From: DASRUP01 sp036397395
GTDB taxonomy: Bacteria > Patescibacteriota > Minisyncoccia > Minisyncoccales > UBA10102
Length of the DNA stretch: 29,713 bases
NCBI GenBank assembly: GCA_036397395.1
Contig: DASWIZ010000043.1
Location: 1-29,713, forward strand
Direction of reading: 5' to 3'
Below the pieces are notes generated by a model, which saw only the letters and a program-made list of their open reading frames with translations, made no database searches and was not told where the DNA came from. The translations under genes were made by a program, and so were the position numbers. This document shows positions 23,570 to 29,713 of the stretch, in pieces; position 1 is the stretch's first letter, and each line of letters opens with the position of its first letter.

Positions 23570-23775
23570 AAATTTCTTACTAAAATTATACTTATTCCCC
23601 AAAAGGCGAACATAGCCACGAAGCCAAATCCAAGAAGAGAAAACTCAACACTGGGAATAAATGCGGGGATTACCACTGACGCTAAAGATACTTGCCCAAT
23701 ATCTCTTGCTATTTCCGACAATCCTTTTCGCTGTTCAGCCGATAAATCGGTAGGAATATACTCTCTCCACTCCAT
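23566..23775 (-). CDS. Small two-helix membrane protein (first gene of the mini-operon)
   Basis: The 69 residues have a soluble N-terminus (MEWREYIPTDLSAEQRKGLS...) with an amphipathic helix. A hydrophobic half (about 28-67) is long enough for two membrane helices and ends IILVRNL. A strong promoter with a leaderless start lies directly upstream. The stop overlaps the next ATG. I recognise no family. The gene lies between dnaE and thrS but is transcribed separately from both. Confidence 0.72.
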   Translation of the reverse strand: MEWREYIPTDLSAEQRKGLSEIARDIGQVSLASVVIPAFIPSVEFSLLGFGFVAMFAFWGISIILVRNL

Positions 23776-23780
23776 TCTCT

Positions 23781-23809
23781 ATTATACCAAACGGATTTCC
23801 CGCCCGCAA
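23781..23809 (-). promoter_or_regulatory. Promoter of the small membrane-protein operon
   Basis: On the - strand TTGCGG (23809-23804), 17 nt, TATAAT (23786-23781), ending 5 nt before the ATG at 23775. The RNA should start on the start codon. The -35 box begins 10 nt after the dnaE stop codon. Confidence 0.75.
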
Positions 23810-23818
23810 GTTACAAAA

Positions 23819-26800
23819 TTACGAAGTGACGATTTCTTCGACTTCTTCGGCGAGGAACTTTTTTTCGCCATCGCGGGAGTCCAGGCGCCCGGTTATAAAC
23901 ACTATGTTGTTTTCCCGCAGCATGGCCGCGTAGTTCTCAATAACCGAAGGAAACACCACCACCTCGATTTTATCAGTTAAGTCTTCCAGCCCCATAAACA
24001 GCATGGGTTTTCCCGCCTTGGTAATAATTTTCTTTACCGAAGAAATAATGCCGCCAATGCGCAAACGTTCCCGCTGCCTGCTAAAACGAAACTGTTGTCG
24101 GGTATTTTGCAGTTCCTGCATTGCTTCTTCCAGCGAGCGAATTGCCAAGGCGCGGCTTTCTAAAATATGTTTAATGCCTTTTAAGGGGTGCGAGGTAACA
24201 TACAGCCCAAGCAGTTCTTTTTCCCATAAGAGCAATTCCGATTCTTTGGCGGGTTCCGCGGCCTCCAGCTGCAAGGCAGAGCCGTTGGTGAGCTGGGGCT
24301 GGTTGTCAAACAAGCCTTTTTGGCCGTTTTCTTTTGCCTTTTGGTTTTCCCGGGCAATGCCAAGCAGCCGTTCCATGTTGCCCAATAGCTGGTTCCGCTC
24401 GCCAAATTGGTCAAACACTCCGGCTTTTATCATGCTTTCCATGGATTTTTTGTTTAGGTCTTTGGTGGCCACGCGGGTTATAAAGTCATGTATCGACACA
24501 TATGGCCCGTTTTCCTTGCGTTCTTTAATAATGGAAGCCACAATACCCTCACCCACGTTTTTTATCGCCAGCAACCCAAACCGGATTTGGTTTTTCTCGG
24601 GAACGGCGGAGAAAAACGCGAAACTTTCGTTTATGTCCGGGGGCAGCACTTCAATTTTCATTTTGCGGGATTCTTCTATGACAAACGCGGTACGCTCTAT
24701 ATCATTACGTTCGGAAGTAAGCAAGGCAGACATAAATTCCAAAGGATAGTTTGCTTTGAGCCATGCCGTTTGGTAGGCAATGGTGGCGTAACACGCCGAA
24801 TGCGAGCGGTTAAATCCGTAGTGCGCGAACGGCAAAACCCATTCCCACAATTGGTTGGCAACTTTTGGCTGAATGCCGTTTTTTACCATGCCGGAAACCA
24901 CCTTTTCCTGCTGTTCCAAAAGCAGGCTTTCAATTTTCTTGCCCACGGCCTTGCGCAGAACGTCAGCCTCGCCCATAGAAAAGCCGGCAAGTTCGCGCGC
25001 TATTTGCATTAACTGTTCCTGGTAAATGCAGATGCCCTGGGTATTGTTGAGAATCGGCTCTAGTTTTGGGTGAACATACGTAATTTTCTTTTTGCCGTGC
25101 TTGCGAGCAATGTAATCGGGAATAAGCTCCATGGGACCCGGCCGGTACAAGGCCACCATGGCAATAATGTCTTCAAACTCGGTGGGCATAAGTTCTTTTA
25201 GGTAGCGGCGCATGCCCCCGCTATTATGAACCACAAATCCGTTTGCGACAAAGTTATTCCCCGGCTCCTCCATCGCGATATCATATGTCTCTTCGAGTCC
25301 AGCATATTTTATCTTCTTTACAACTAAGAAATCAAAACTTCGATGAAATGGAACGCGTGGACACTCCCAAAGTATAAGTGATTTATATTTCACTGCGAAC
25401 TCCGCGAATTTAGTAGTGTTGATGACCGTAAAACGATATTGCGGGTATTGCTTCTGAAACAAATCGATCTTTTCCTGATCCAGTTCGTGCATCCATCCTT
25501 TGATTTCATAAAAAGTATTCTGTGTTTTAACATAAAAATCGGGAGTGTAGTGGAGAATGTTCCCATCTTCCCTGACGAGCTCGAAGGTTTTTGGTTCGTA
25601 TTCATATTCAAGATTATGTAGTTTAAGTATTCTTGCAAAATCAGCCTCCCAACTTGAGCGCACATAGTGTCTGAGATCTTGCCGGAATCCTCCCCTTCGA
25701 TGAGGCGCCCGTCGTCCAAACATATGATTATTTCGTCCTTTCATTCTGCGTGAATGGAAGGCTCGTAGTTCTTCCGCTTTTTCTTTTCCGTGCAAGTTCT
25801 CCCACGTCCTCCCATAGAGGGCAGCCCCTATTTTATTCCCCGTCCGCGCGAGAATCTCGTTCGTTTCTTTTGTCAAGCCATCGTTCCACGGCCTCCCTCC
25901 TTCTTTGTAGAATTTTATTCTTGCCTTTCGAATTTTTTCGCGCGATTCTTTTTTCCTCGGATTTTTATAGAAAAACGCAGAGCATCGATAGCAAAATTTA
26001 CTTTTCCCTTCTTTCTGCCCATCAATTTGGATGCCACAACTCAAACAGGCATTATAGACAAGGTGTCTTGCTTTTGTTTTCATCAAAACTCTTTCTCCGG
26101 GAGCAATCTCTCCGAGCTTCTTCCACCCATTTTCCGTGAAGAAACTATGATCTTGTGAAGCTTTGATATGCCAGCCGTTCTCTGTAATTACAGCGTACAT
26201 CTTCTTCTTCCCGCTTTTGAAAATTCCCTTGACGCGTGTTTTGTGGACTTTTCCCTCATCAATATACACCGCTTCTAGCATTTCCTTATTTTTTTTCTCG
26301 TATAACTTTTTAATCGTTGTGTTCGAAACGATTGTGTCGCCCGATAGACATTCCAGCTGGAACACGCCTGTGGTATCGCCCTCTTGCAAAAGCTTATATA
26401 CCTTTGGGTCGTCTAAAGGAATTGTATCAATATCTATATTGTTGCCTCGAATGGCGTATATGCGTTTTAATGTTTCTTCAATAATGCTCAAGTTTTTCAG
26501 CCCCAGGAAATCCATTTTCAAAAGGCCGATGTCTTCCACCGCGTGCATTTCAAATTGGGTAACAATGGCCTCGTCGCTTTGCGTGGGGTGCTGGAGCGGA
26601 ACGCGCGTGTCCAAGGGTTCGGCCGCTATCACCACGCCGCACGCGTGCGTGGAGGCGTGGCGTGCCACGCCCTCGAGCTTTTTGCCCAGGTCAATAAGCC
26701 GTTTGGCATTTTCGTCGCTCTCGTACAGTTCCTTAAATTCATCCACGTTGTCTAATGCTTCCTGCAAAGAGTTGCCGAACGGGATCATTTTTGCCGCTTT

Positions 26801-28168
26801 GTCGCAGTACCCGTATTCGTATCCCAAGGCCCGGCCAACGTCGCGCACCACGGCGCGGGCGGCCATAGTCCCAAAGGTAATAATTTGGGCAACGCGGTCT
26901 CTACCGTATTTTTGTGCAACGTATTCAATAACCTCGTCGCGCCTCGTGTCGGCAAAGTCCAAATCGATATCGGGCATGGACACCCGTTCGGGGTTCAAAA
27001 ACCGCTCAAACAATAATTTGTAGCGAATAGGGTCTACGTTGGTAATTTTCAGCAAGTAGGCAACTATCGATCCTGCCGCCGACCCGCGGCCCGGCCCCAC
27101 CACAATGCGGTTTTGCTTTGCCCAGTTCACAAAGTCGTGCACAATTAAAAAATAGTCGGCAAACCCGGTTTGGCGAATCACGTCCAGCTCGTATTCCAGG
27201 CGATCCGTTGCTTCCCGCGAGTTTTTATACTGCGGCTTTTCTTCCAAACCCAAATAACAAAGTTCCTTTAAATAGTCATCGGCAGTTTTCCCTTCGGGTA
27301 AATCAAAATGGGGGAGTATGTTTTTGCCAAGCTCCAGCTCTACGTTGCATTGCTCGGCAATTTTTTGCGTATTTTCTATGGCTTCCGGAATATCCTTAAA
27401 GAGTTCAACCATTTCGTTGGCAGACTTCAAAGAAAAATCTTCCGCCTTCATTGTAAGGCGCTCCGGGTCGTCGTGTTTTGCGCCTGTATTTATAAGCATC
27501 AAGATGTCCTGGGCTTCCGCGTCTTCTTTGCGCAAATAATGCGAATCTGCCGTGGCCACCACGGGAATGCCGGTTTTATTTGAAATTGCAACCAGCGCGT
27601 CGTTCGCCTTTTTTTGTTCTGGAATATTAGGGTGGTCTTGCAGCTCCAAATAAAAATTTCCTTTGCCGAATATGCCCTGGTAGCGTAAAGCTTGATTTTC
27701 GGCTTCGTCGAGCTTGCCAGCCAAAACAAGCTTTGAAACTTTTCCCTGCAGGCACCCAGACAGCGCGATGAGCCCGTCCGCGTGTTTTGCCAGCAGTTCT
27801 TCGTCCACCCGCGGCTTGTAATAAAAGCCTTCCAAATGCGCTTTGGTGAGCAGTTTTATAATGTTTTGAAATCCTTTTTCGTTTTTTGCGAGTACGATAA
27901 GATGATAAATCGTGTCGTCTATTTGCGGGCGCCTGTCTGCCATGCCTTCGTATGCCAAATAAATCTCGCATCCCAATATGGGCTTTATGCCCTTTTCCTT
28001 TGCTCTTTTGTAAAACTCCACGGCGCCGTACAAATTTCCATGATCCGTCAACGCCACCGATTCCATCCCTTGCTCCTTCACATAATCCAAAAGTTGCCCG
28101 ATTTTCGGCAGGCCATCCAAAAGCGAATAGTGCGAATGCACGTGTAAATGCGTAAATTTCTGCGCCAT
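23819..28168 (-). CDS. dnaE: DNA polymerase III alpha subunit, with an in-frame intein
   Basis: Replicative polymerase. The precursor is 1449 residues; removing the intein (607-982) leaves 1073, normal for DnaE. The PHP domain opens HLHVHSHYSLLDG with TDHGNLYG. The polymerase active site has GRGSAAGS and PDIDLDF (Asp400, Asp402), with a third acidic residue in KMDFLGL (Asp553). Then come VFQLE (intein) SGGMRRYL, the fingers YRPGPM, a helix-hairpin-helix region (FNRSHSACYATIAYQTAWLK...) and an OB fold (IGGIISSVKKII...). The ATG at 28168 is chosen because a good promoter ends 7 nt before it; the frame stays open 12 codons upstream. The polymerase needs protein splicing to work. Confidence 0.96.
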   Translation of the reverse strand: MAQKFTHLHVHSHYSLLDGLPKIGQLLDYVKEQGMESVALTDHGNLYGAVEFYKRAKEKGIKPILGCEIYLAYEGMADRRPQIDDTIYHLIVLAKNEKGFQNIIKLLTKAHLEGFYYKPRVDEELLAKHADGLIALSGCLQGKVSKLVLAGKLDEAENQALRYQGIFGKGNFYLELQDHPNIPEQKKANDALVAISNKTGIPVVATADSHYLRKEDAEAQDILMLINTGAKHDDPERLTMKAEDFSLKSANEMVELFKDIPEAIENTQKIAEQCNVELELGKNILPHFDLPEGKTADDYLKELCYLGLEEKPQYKNSREATDRLEYELDVIRQTGFADYFLIVHDFVNWAKQNRIVVGPGRGSAAGSIVAYLLKITNVDPIRYKLLFERFLNPERVSMPDIDLDFADTRRDEVIEYVAQKYGRDRVAQIITFGTMAARAVVRDVGRALGYEYGYCDKAAKMIPFGNSLQEALDNVDEFKELYESDENAKRLIDLGKKLEGVARHASTHACGVVIAAEPLDTRVPLQHPTQSDEAIVTQFEMHAVEDIGLLKMDFLGLKNLSIIEETLKRIYAIRGNNIDIDTIPLDDPKVYKLLQEGDTTGVFQLECLSGDTIVSNTTIKKLYEKKNKEMLEAVYIDEGKVHKTRVKGIFKSGKKKMYAVITENGWHIKASQDHSFFTENGWKKLGEIAPGERVLMKTKARHLVYNACLSCGIQIDGQKEGKSKFCYRCSAFFYKNPRKKESREKIRKARIKFYKEGGRPWNDGLTKETNEILARTGNKIGAALYGRTWENLHGKEKAEELRAFHSRRMKGRNNHMFGRRAPHRRGGFRQDLRHYVRSSWEADFARILKLHNLEYEYEPKTFELVREDGNILHYTPDFYVKTQNTFYEIKGWMHELDQEKIDLFQKQYPQYRFTVINTTKFAEFAVKYKSLILWECPRVPFHRSFDFLVVKKIKYAGLEETYDIAMEEPGNNFVANGFVVHNSGGMRRYLKELMPTEFEDIIAMVALYRPGPMELIPDYIARKHGKKKITYVHPKLEPILNNTQGICIYQEQLMQIARELAGFSMGEADVLRKAVGKKIESLLLEQQEKVVSGMVKNGIQPKVANQLWEWVLPFAHYGFNRSHSACYATIAYQTAWLKANYPLEFMSALLTSERNDIERTAFVIEESRKMKIEVLPPDINESFAFFSAVPEKNQIRFGLLAIKNVGEGIVASIIKERKENGPYVSIHDFITRVATKDLNKKSMESMIKAGVFDQFGERNQLLGNMERLLGIARENQKAKENGQKGLFDNQPQLTNGSALQLEAAEPAKESELLLWEKELLGLYVTSHPLKGIKHILESRALAIRSLEEAMQELQNTRQQFRFSRQRERLRIGGIISSVKKIITKAGKPMLFMGLEDLTDKIEVVVFPSVIENYAAMLRENNIVFITGRLDSRDGEKKFLAEEVEEIVTS
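25223..26350 (-). other. DnaE intein with zinc finger and PD-(D/E)XK-type nuclease domain
   Basis: A 376-residue insertion lies between VFQLE and SGGM of DnaE. It begins with Cys1 (CLSGDTIV, block A), has a block B-like HIKASQDHSF (His68), and ends NNFVANGFVVHN followed by Ser+1, so all splicing residues are present. Between the halves lie a Cys-pair zinc finger (102/105 and 120/123), a basic NUMOD3-like stretch (about 130-220, with GRNNHMFGRR), and a nuclease-like domain. In the latter, Glu235, Asp271 (TPDFY) and Glu282-x-Lys284 (YEIKG) fit the PD-(D/E)XK pattern. No LAGLIDADG motif is seen. A working homing endonuclease would cut the intein-free dnaE site; activity is inferred. Confidence 0.92.
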
Positions 28169-28175
28169 GTACTTT

Positions 28176-28204
28176 ATTCTAGCTCTTTTGCTACAATACC
28201 TCAA
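28176..28204 (-). promoter_or_regulatory. dnaE promoter giving a leaderless mRNA
   Basis: On the - strand TTGAGG (28204-28199), 17 nt, TAGAAT (28181-28176), ending 7 nt before the dnaE ATG. The -35 box reaches into the start codon of the rnhB remnant on the other strand. Confidence 0.75.
28189..28197 (+). promoter_or_regulatory. Extended -10 promoter of the rnhB remnant
   Basis: TGC followed by TACAAT (28192-28197) ends 6 nt before the ATG at 28204; the -35 (GTACTT) is poor. It keeps the leaderless spacing seen elsewhere, so the remnant may still be transcribed. Confidence 0.5.
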
Positions 28205-28272
28205 TGCAAAAGATTATTGTGGGTATAGACGAAGCTGGCCGTGGCCCTTTGGCCGAGCCGCACAAACTTTAA
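28204..28272 (+). pseudogene. Remnant of an rnhB 5' end
   Basis: A 22-codon frame starts MQKIIVGIDEAGRGPLAEP and stops at TAA (28270). Residues 1-17 match the start of the intact rnhB at 28930 (MKQVIVGIDEAGRGPLAGP), including the catalytic Asp9 and Glu10; after that the similarity ends. Over the first 51 nt I count 39 identities, with most differences in third positions, so it is not a recent copy of the neighbour. It cannot encode a working RNase HII. Confidence 0.85.
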
Positions 28273-28287
28273 TGCGTAAGAGATTTT

Positions 28288-28296
28288 TGCTATATT
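28288..28296 (+). promoter_or_regulatory. Extended -10 promoter of the NYN gene
   Basis: TGC followed by TATATT (28291-28296), ending 6 nt before the ATG at 28303. A weak TTTAAT sits at the -35 position. The RNA would be leaderless. Confidence 0.55.
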
Positions 28297-28302
28297 AGTT
28301 TT

Positions 28303-28806
28303 ATGCGGTGGGAGAAAGAAAACAACTACGCTTTTATCGATAGCCAGAATCTCTACAAAGGGATTGAGGCTCAAGGGTGGCGGCTCGACTACAAAAAATT
28401 TCGTATCTACTTGCGGGAAAAATACGGCGCGACCAAGGCATATTTTTTTATTGGGTTCATTCCTAAACACCAAAAAATCTATGAAACAATGGAACGTTAT
28501 GGCTATGACATTATTTTCAAGCCCGTGGTAGGGAATGGGGATTCGGTAAAAGGAAATGTTGACGCGGAGCTGGTACTCCAAGCTATGCATGAATACCGAA
28601 ATTACGACAAAGCCGTTATTGTTTCAGGCGACGGCGATTTTTACTGTTTGGTAAGTTACCTGCACGATCGAAACAAACTTGCCCGTGTTATTGTGCCAGA
28701 TAAGCATAAATACTCCATACTCCTTCGCCGTTCACTTCCCCGATCTGTCGGTCTTACTTTCTTGAATGACTTACAAAAGCGGCTCGGCCTACAAACCGGA
28801 AAATGA
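28303..28806 (+). CDS. NYN-domain (LabA/DUF88-like) putative ribonuclease
   Basis: The 167 residues have the PIN-like NYN fold. The acidic active-site residues are Asp13 in AFIDSQNLY, Asp87 in KGNVDAELVLQA and Asp110/Asp112 in VIVSGDGDFYCL. The family is thought to be metal-dependent RNases; the substrate is unknown. The gene stands alone between the rnhB remnant and a candidate small RNA on the opposite strand, with its own leaderless promoter. The 3' end abuts the small-RNA terminator hairpin. A link to RNA turnover is inferred from the family only. Confidence 0.88.
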   Translation: MRWEKENNYAFIDSQNLYKGIEAQGWRLDYKKFRIYLREKYGATKAYFFIGFIPKHQKIYETMERYGYDIIFKPVVGNGDSVKGNVDAELVLQAMHEYRNYDKAVIVSGDGDFYCLVSYLHDRNKLARVIVPDKHKYSILLRRSLPRSVGLTFLNDLQKRLGLQTGK

Positions 28807-28887
28807 AAACGCCGCCGGAAACCGGCGGCGCTCATCCGGGGGGTCTACATACAGACAAACCTGTATGCCTGCCCTACCCGTGGTGAT
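28803..28887 (-). ncRNA. Candidate small RNA gene
   Basis: On the - strand a consensus promoter (28894-28921) predicts an RNA start near 28887. The roughly 85-nt product has a 7-bp hairpin CATACAG/CTGTATG (28867-28848), a G-rich run (GGGTAGGG) that can pair with CCCCCC, and a perfect 9-bp GC hairpin (28830-28810) followed by TTTTCATTTT, a good intrinsic terminator. No open reading frame fits. I do not recognise a known RNA family; SRP RNA, tmRNA and 6S RNA do not match. Confidence 0.55.
28810..28830 (-). terminator. Strong GC hairpin, terminator on the - strand
   Basis: CGCCGCCGG and its perfect complement surround a 3-nt loop. On the - strand it is followed by TTTTCATTTT; on the + strand no T-tract follows, so it should terminate leftward transcription. 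It starts 4 nt after the NYN stop codon. Confidence 0.75.
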
Positions 28888-28893
28888 GTTTGT

Positions 28894-28921
28894 ATTATAG
28901 CAAGTTGGCTATCGTTGTCAA
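28894..28921 (-). promoter_or_regulatory. Consensus promoter of the candidate small RNA
   Basis: On the - strand TTGACA (28921-28916), 16 nt, TATAAT (28899-28894), with TGC directly before the -10 (extended form). Both hexamers are perfect. It points away from rnhB and toward the 3' end of the NYN gene. Confidence 0.8.
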
Positions 28922-28929
28922 GAGTTAAT

Positions 28930-29580
28930 ATGAAGCAGGTTATTGTAGGAATTGACGAAGCGGGGCGGGGACCTTTGGCGGGGCCTGTGGTGGCCTCGGC
29001 GTTTGTTTTTCTTAATACAAAATACTTAATACATAATACGTACAACCTTCGCGATTCCAAATTATTGTCCCCAAAACAGCGGGAGCTGATTTACGCGCAG
29101 CTTTCTCAAAACTCCCAGGTTGAGTGGGGGATTGGCGCGGTTTCTGAAAAACAAATCGACAAGATAAACATTTTCCAGGCAACGCGCTTGGCCATGAAAA
29201 AAGCGGTTTTGGCCCTGGAACGCAAACTCCAAAAACGATCAGAAAACTCACTGGCCAATAAAGTACGCGATCGCGCATTTCGCTTGCCAGTACGAATAAT
29301 TGATTTTTTGGTTATAGACGGGAATATGCTGCTGGATTTGCCCATAAGGCAAAAAGCCATAGTAAAGGCCGACGCCACGATATTGCAATGCATGGCGGCC
29401 GGTATAGTGGCCAAGGTAACCCGCGACCGGCTTATGCTCCGCCTGCACAAAAAATACCCCCGGTACGGCTTTGACCGCCACAAAGGCTACGGCACGCCCC
29501 AGCACCTGGAAATGCTCCGTGTCCACGGCCCCAGCCCCATCCATCGCATGTCCTTTAATCCCTGTAAGCAAAGGGAATAG
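28930..29580 (+). CDS. rnhB: Ribonuclease HII
   Basis: Cleaves the RNA strand of RNA-DNA hybrids and single ribonucleotides in DNA. The active-site residues are Asp9 and Glu10 in GIDEAGRGPLAG; the third Asp is in IIDFLVIDGN and the fourth in ADATILQCMAAGIVAKVTRDRLM. The C-terminal YGFDRHKGYGTPQHLEML and HRMSFNPC are typical. The 216 residues have normal length. The ATG at 28930 is preferred over a TTG five codons upstream. No obvious promoter or Shine-Dalgarno site is visible; the small-RNA promoter occupies the upstream region on the other strand. Confidence 0.95.
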   Translation: MKQVIVGIDEAGRGPLAGPVVASAFVFLNTKYLIHNTYNLRDSKLLSPKQRELIYAQLSQNSQVEWGIGAVSEKQIDKINIFQATRLAMKKAVLALERKLQKRSENSLANKVRDRAFRLPVRIIDFLVIDGNMLLDLPIRQKAIVKADATILQCMAAGIVAKVTRDRLMLRLHKKYPRYGFDRHKGYGTPQHLEMLRVHGPSPIHRMSFNPCKQRE

Positions 29581-29627
29581 TAATCAATATGGAACAGCGG
29601 TAAGCGGAGGATAAAGGGGAATTTGAC

Positions 29628-29713
29628 GTGAAAATTTGGTCTGGGATTTTCTCATGGTTTTTGGCGGTATTCGTACCAGGGAAACCGCGAGAAAGTTCGA
29701 GGGAGAATCAAAC
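29628..29713 (+). CDS. Possible start of a protein with a hydrophobic N-terminus, cut by the window edge
   Basis: A GTG at 29628 is preceded by AAGGGGA, an acceptable Shine-Dalgarno site. The frame is open to the edge: a hydrophobic segment (KIWSGIFSWFLAVFVPG) then a basic, polar stretch. It could be a membrane anchor or a signal peptide. Another frame is open from an ATG at 29654, so the choice is uncertain. Confidence 0.3.
   Translation, partial: MKIWSGIFSWFLAVFVPGKPRESSRENQ

Noticed and set aside
24003..24749. 248-codon open frame on the + strand
   Set aside because: It is antisense to dnaE codons that encode conserved polymerase sequence; composition follows the dnaE frame and there is no promoter or homology.
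26163..27023. 286-codon open frame on the + strand
   Set aside because: Shadow of the intein N-terminal part and of dnaE; rich in Ser and Phe, as expected from reverse reading of AT-biased third positions.
1..29713. CRISPR array or alternative genetic code
   Set aside because: No regularly spaced direct repeats are present. UGA ends several genes in the expected places (proS, the shortened DHFR, the NYN gene), so the standard bacterial code applies.

Overview
The window looks like a chromosomal stretch of a reduced-genome bacterium of the Candidate Phyla Radiation (Patescibacteria, probably the Parcubacteria group). This is inferred from gene content and style, not from a marker tree. The genes are tightly packed, with many 1-50 nt gaps or overlaps. 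Three aminoacyl-tRNA synthetase genes are domain-minimised, and one tRNA lacks an encoded CCA end. Shine-Dalgarno sites are nearly absent, while many promoters place the predicted RNA start on the start codon. UGA behaves as a normal stop, so this is not the UGA=Gly code of Gracilibacteria or SR1.

Left part (1-5095, + strand apart from one gene fragment at the edge): a cold-shock protein with its own promoter and terminator, then a compact run proS-mreB-gatC-gatA-small membrane protein. Next come three tRNAs (5118-5361: a divergent initiator-like Met-CAU, elongator Met-CAU, Asp-GUC) with their own promoter and a shared terminator. A pyrE-like phosphoribosyltransferase follows, the one gene with a textbook ribosome binding site. 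After it lies a Y1/HUH (RAYT-type) transposase gene flanked by near-identical palindromes.

Middle part (6963-19012, mostly +): pheS-pheT-gyrB, then secE-nusG-rplK, dcd, a Phd-like/MazF-like toxin-antitoxin pair with a palindromic operator over its promoter, and a thymidylate supply cluster. In that cluster thyA (-) is divergent from a shortened DHFR-like gene, a second dcd-like gene, a full-length DHFR gene, tmk and gatB. Together dcd, thyA, DHFR and tmk cover much of the route to dTTP.

Right part (18993-28204, - strand): thrS-large membrane protein-miaA, a mini-operon of three tiny membrane proteins (two previously too short to stand out), and dnaE. The dnaE gene is interrupted by a 376-residue intein carrying a zinc finger and a PD-(D/E)XK-type nuclease rather than the common LAGLIDADG type.

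The far right (28204-29713) holds a 22-codon rnhB remnant, an NYN-domain nuclease gene, a candidate small RNA gene on the - strand (consensus promoter, about 85 nt, strong terminator) and an intact rnhB. The most interesting items are the widespread leaderless starts, the intein, the candidate small RNA, the rnhB remnant junction, the paired DHFR and dCTP deaminase paralogs with altered active-site regions, and the small membrane-protein operon.
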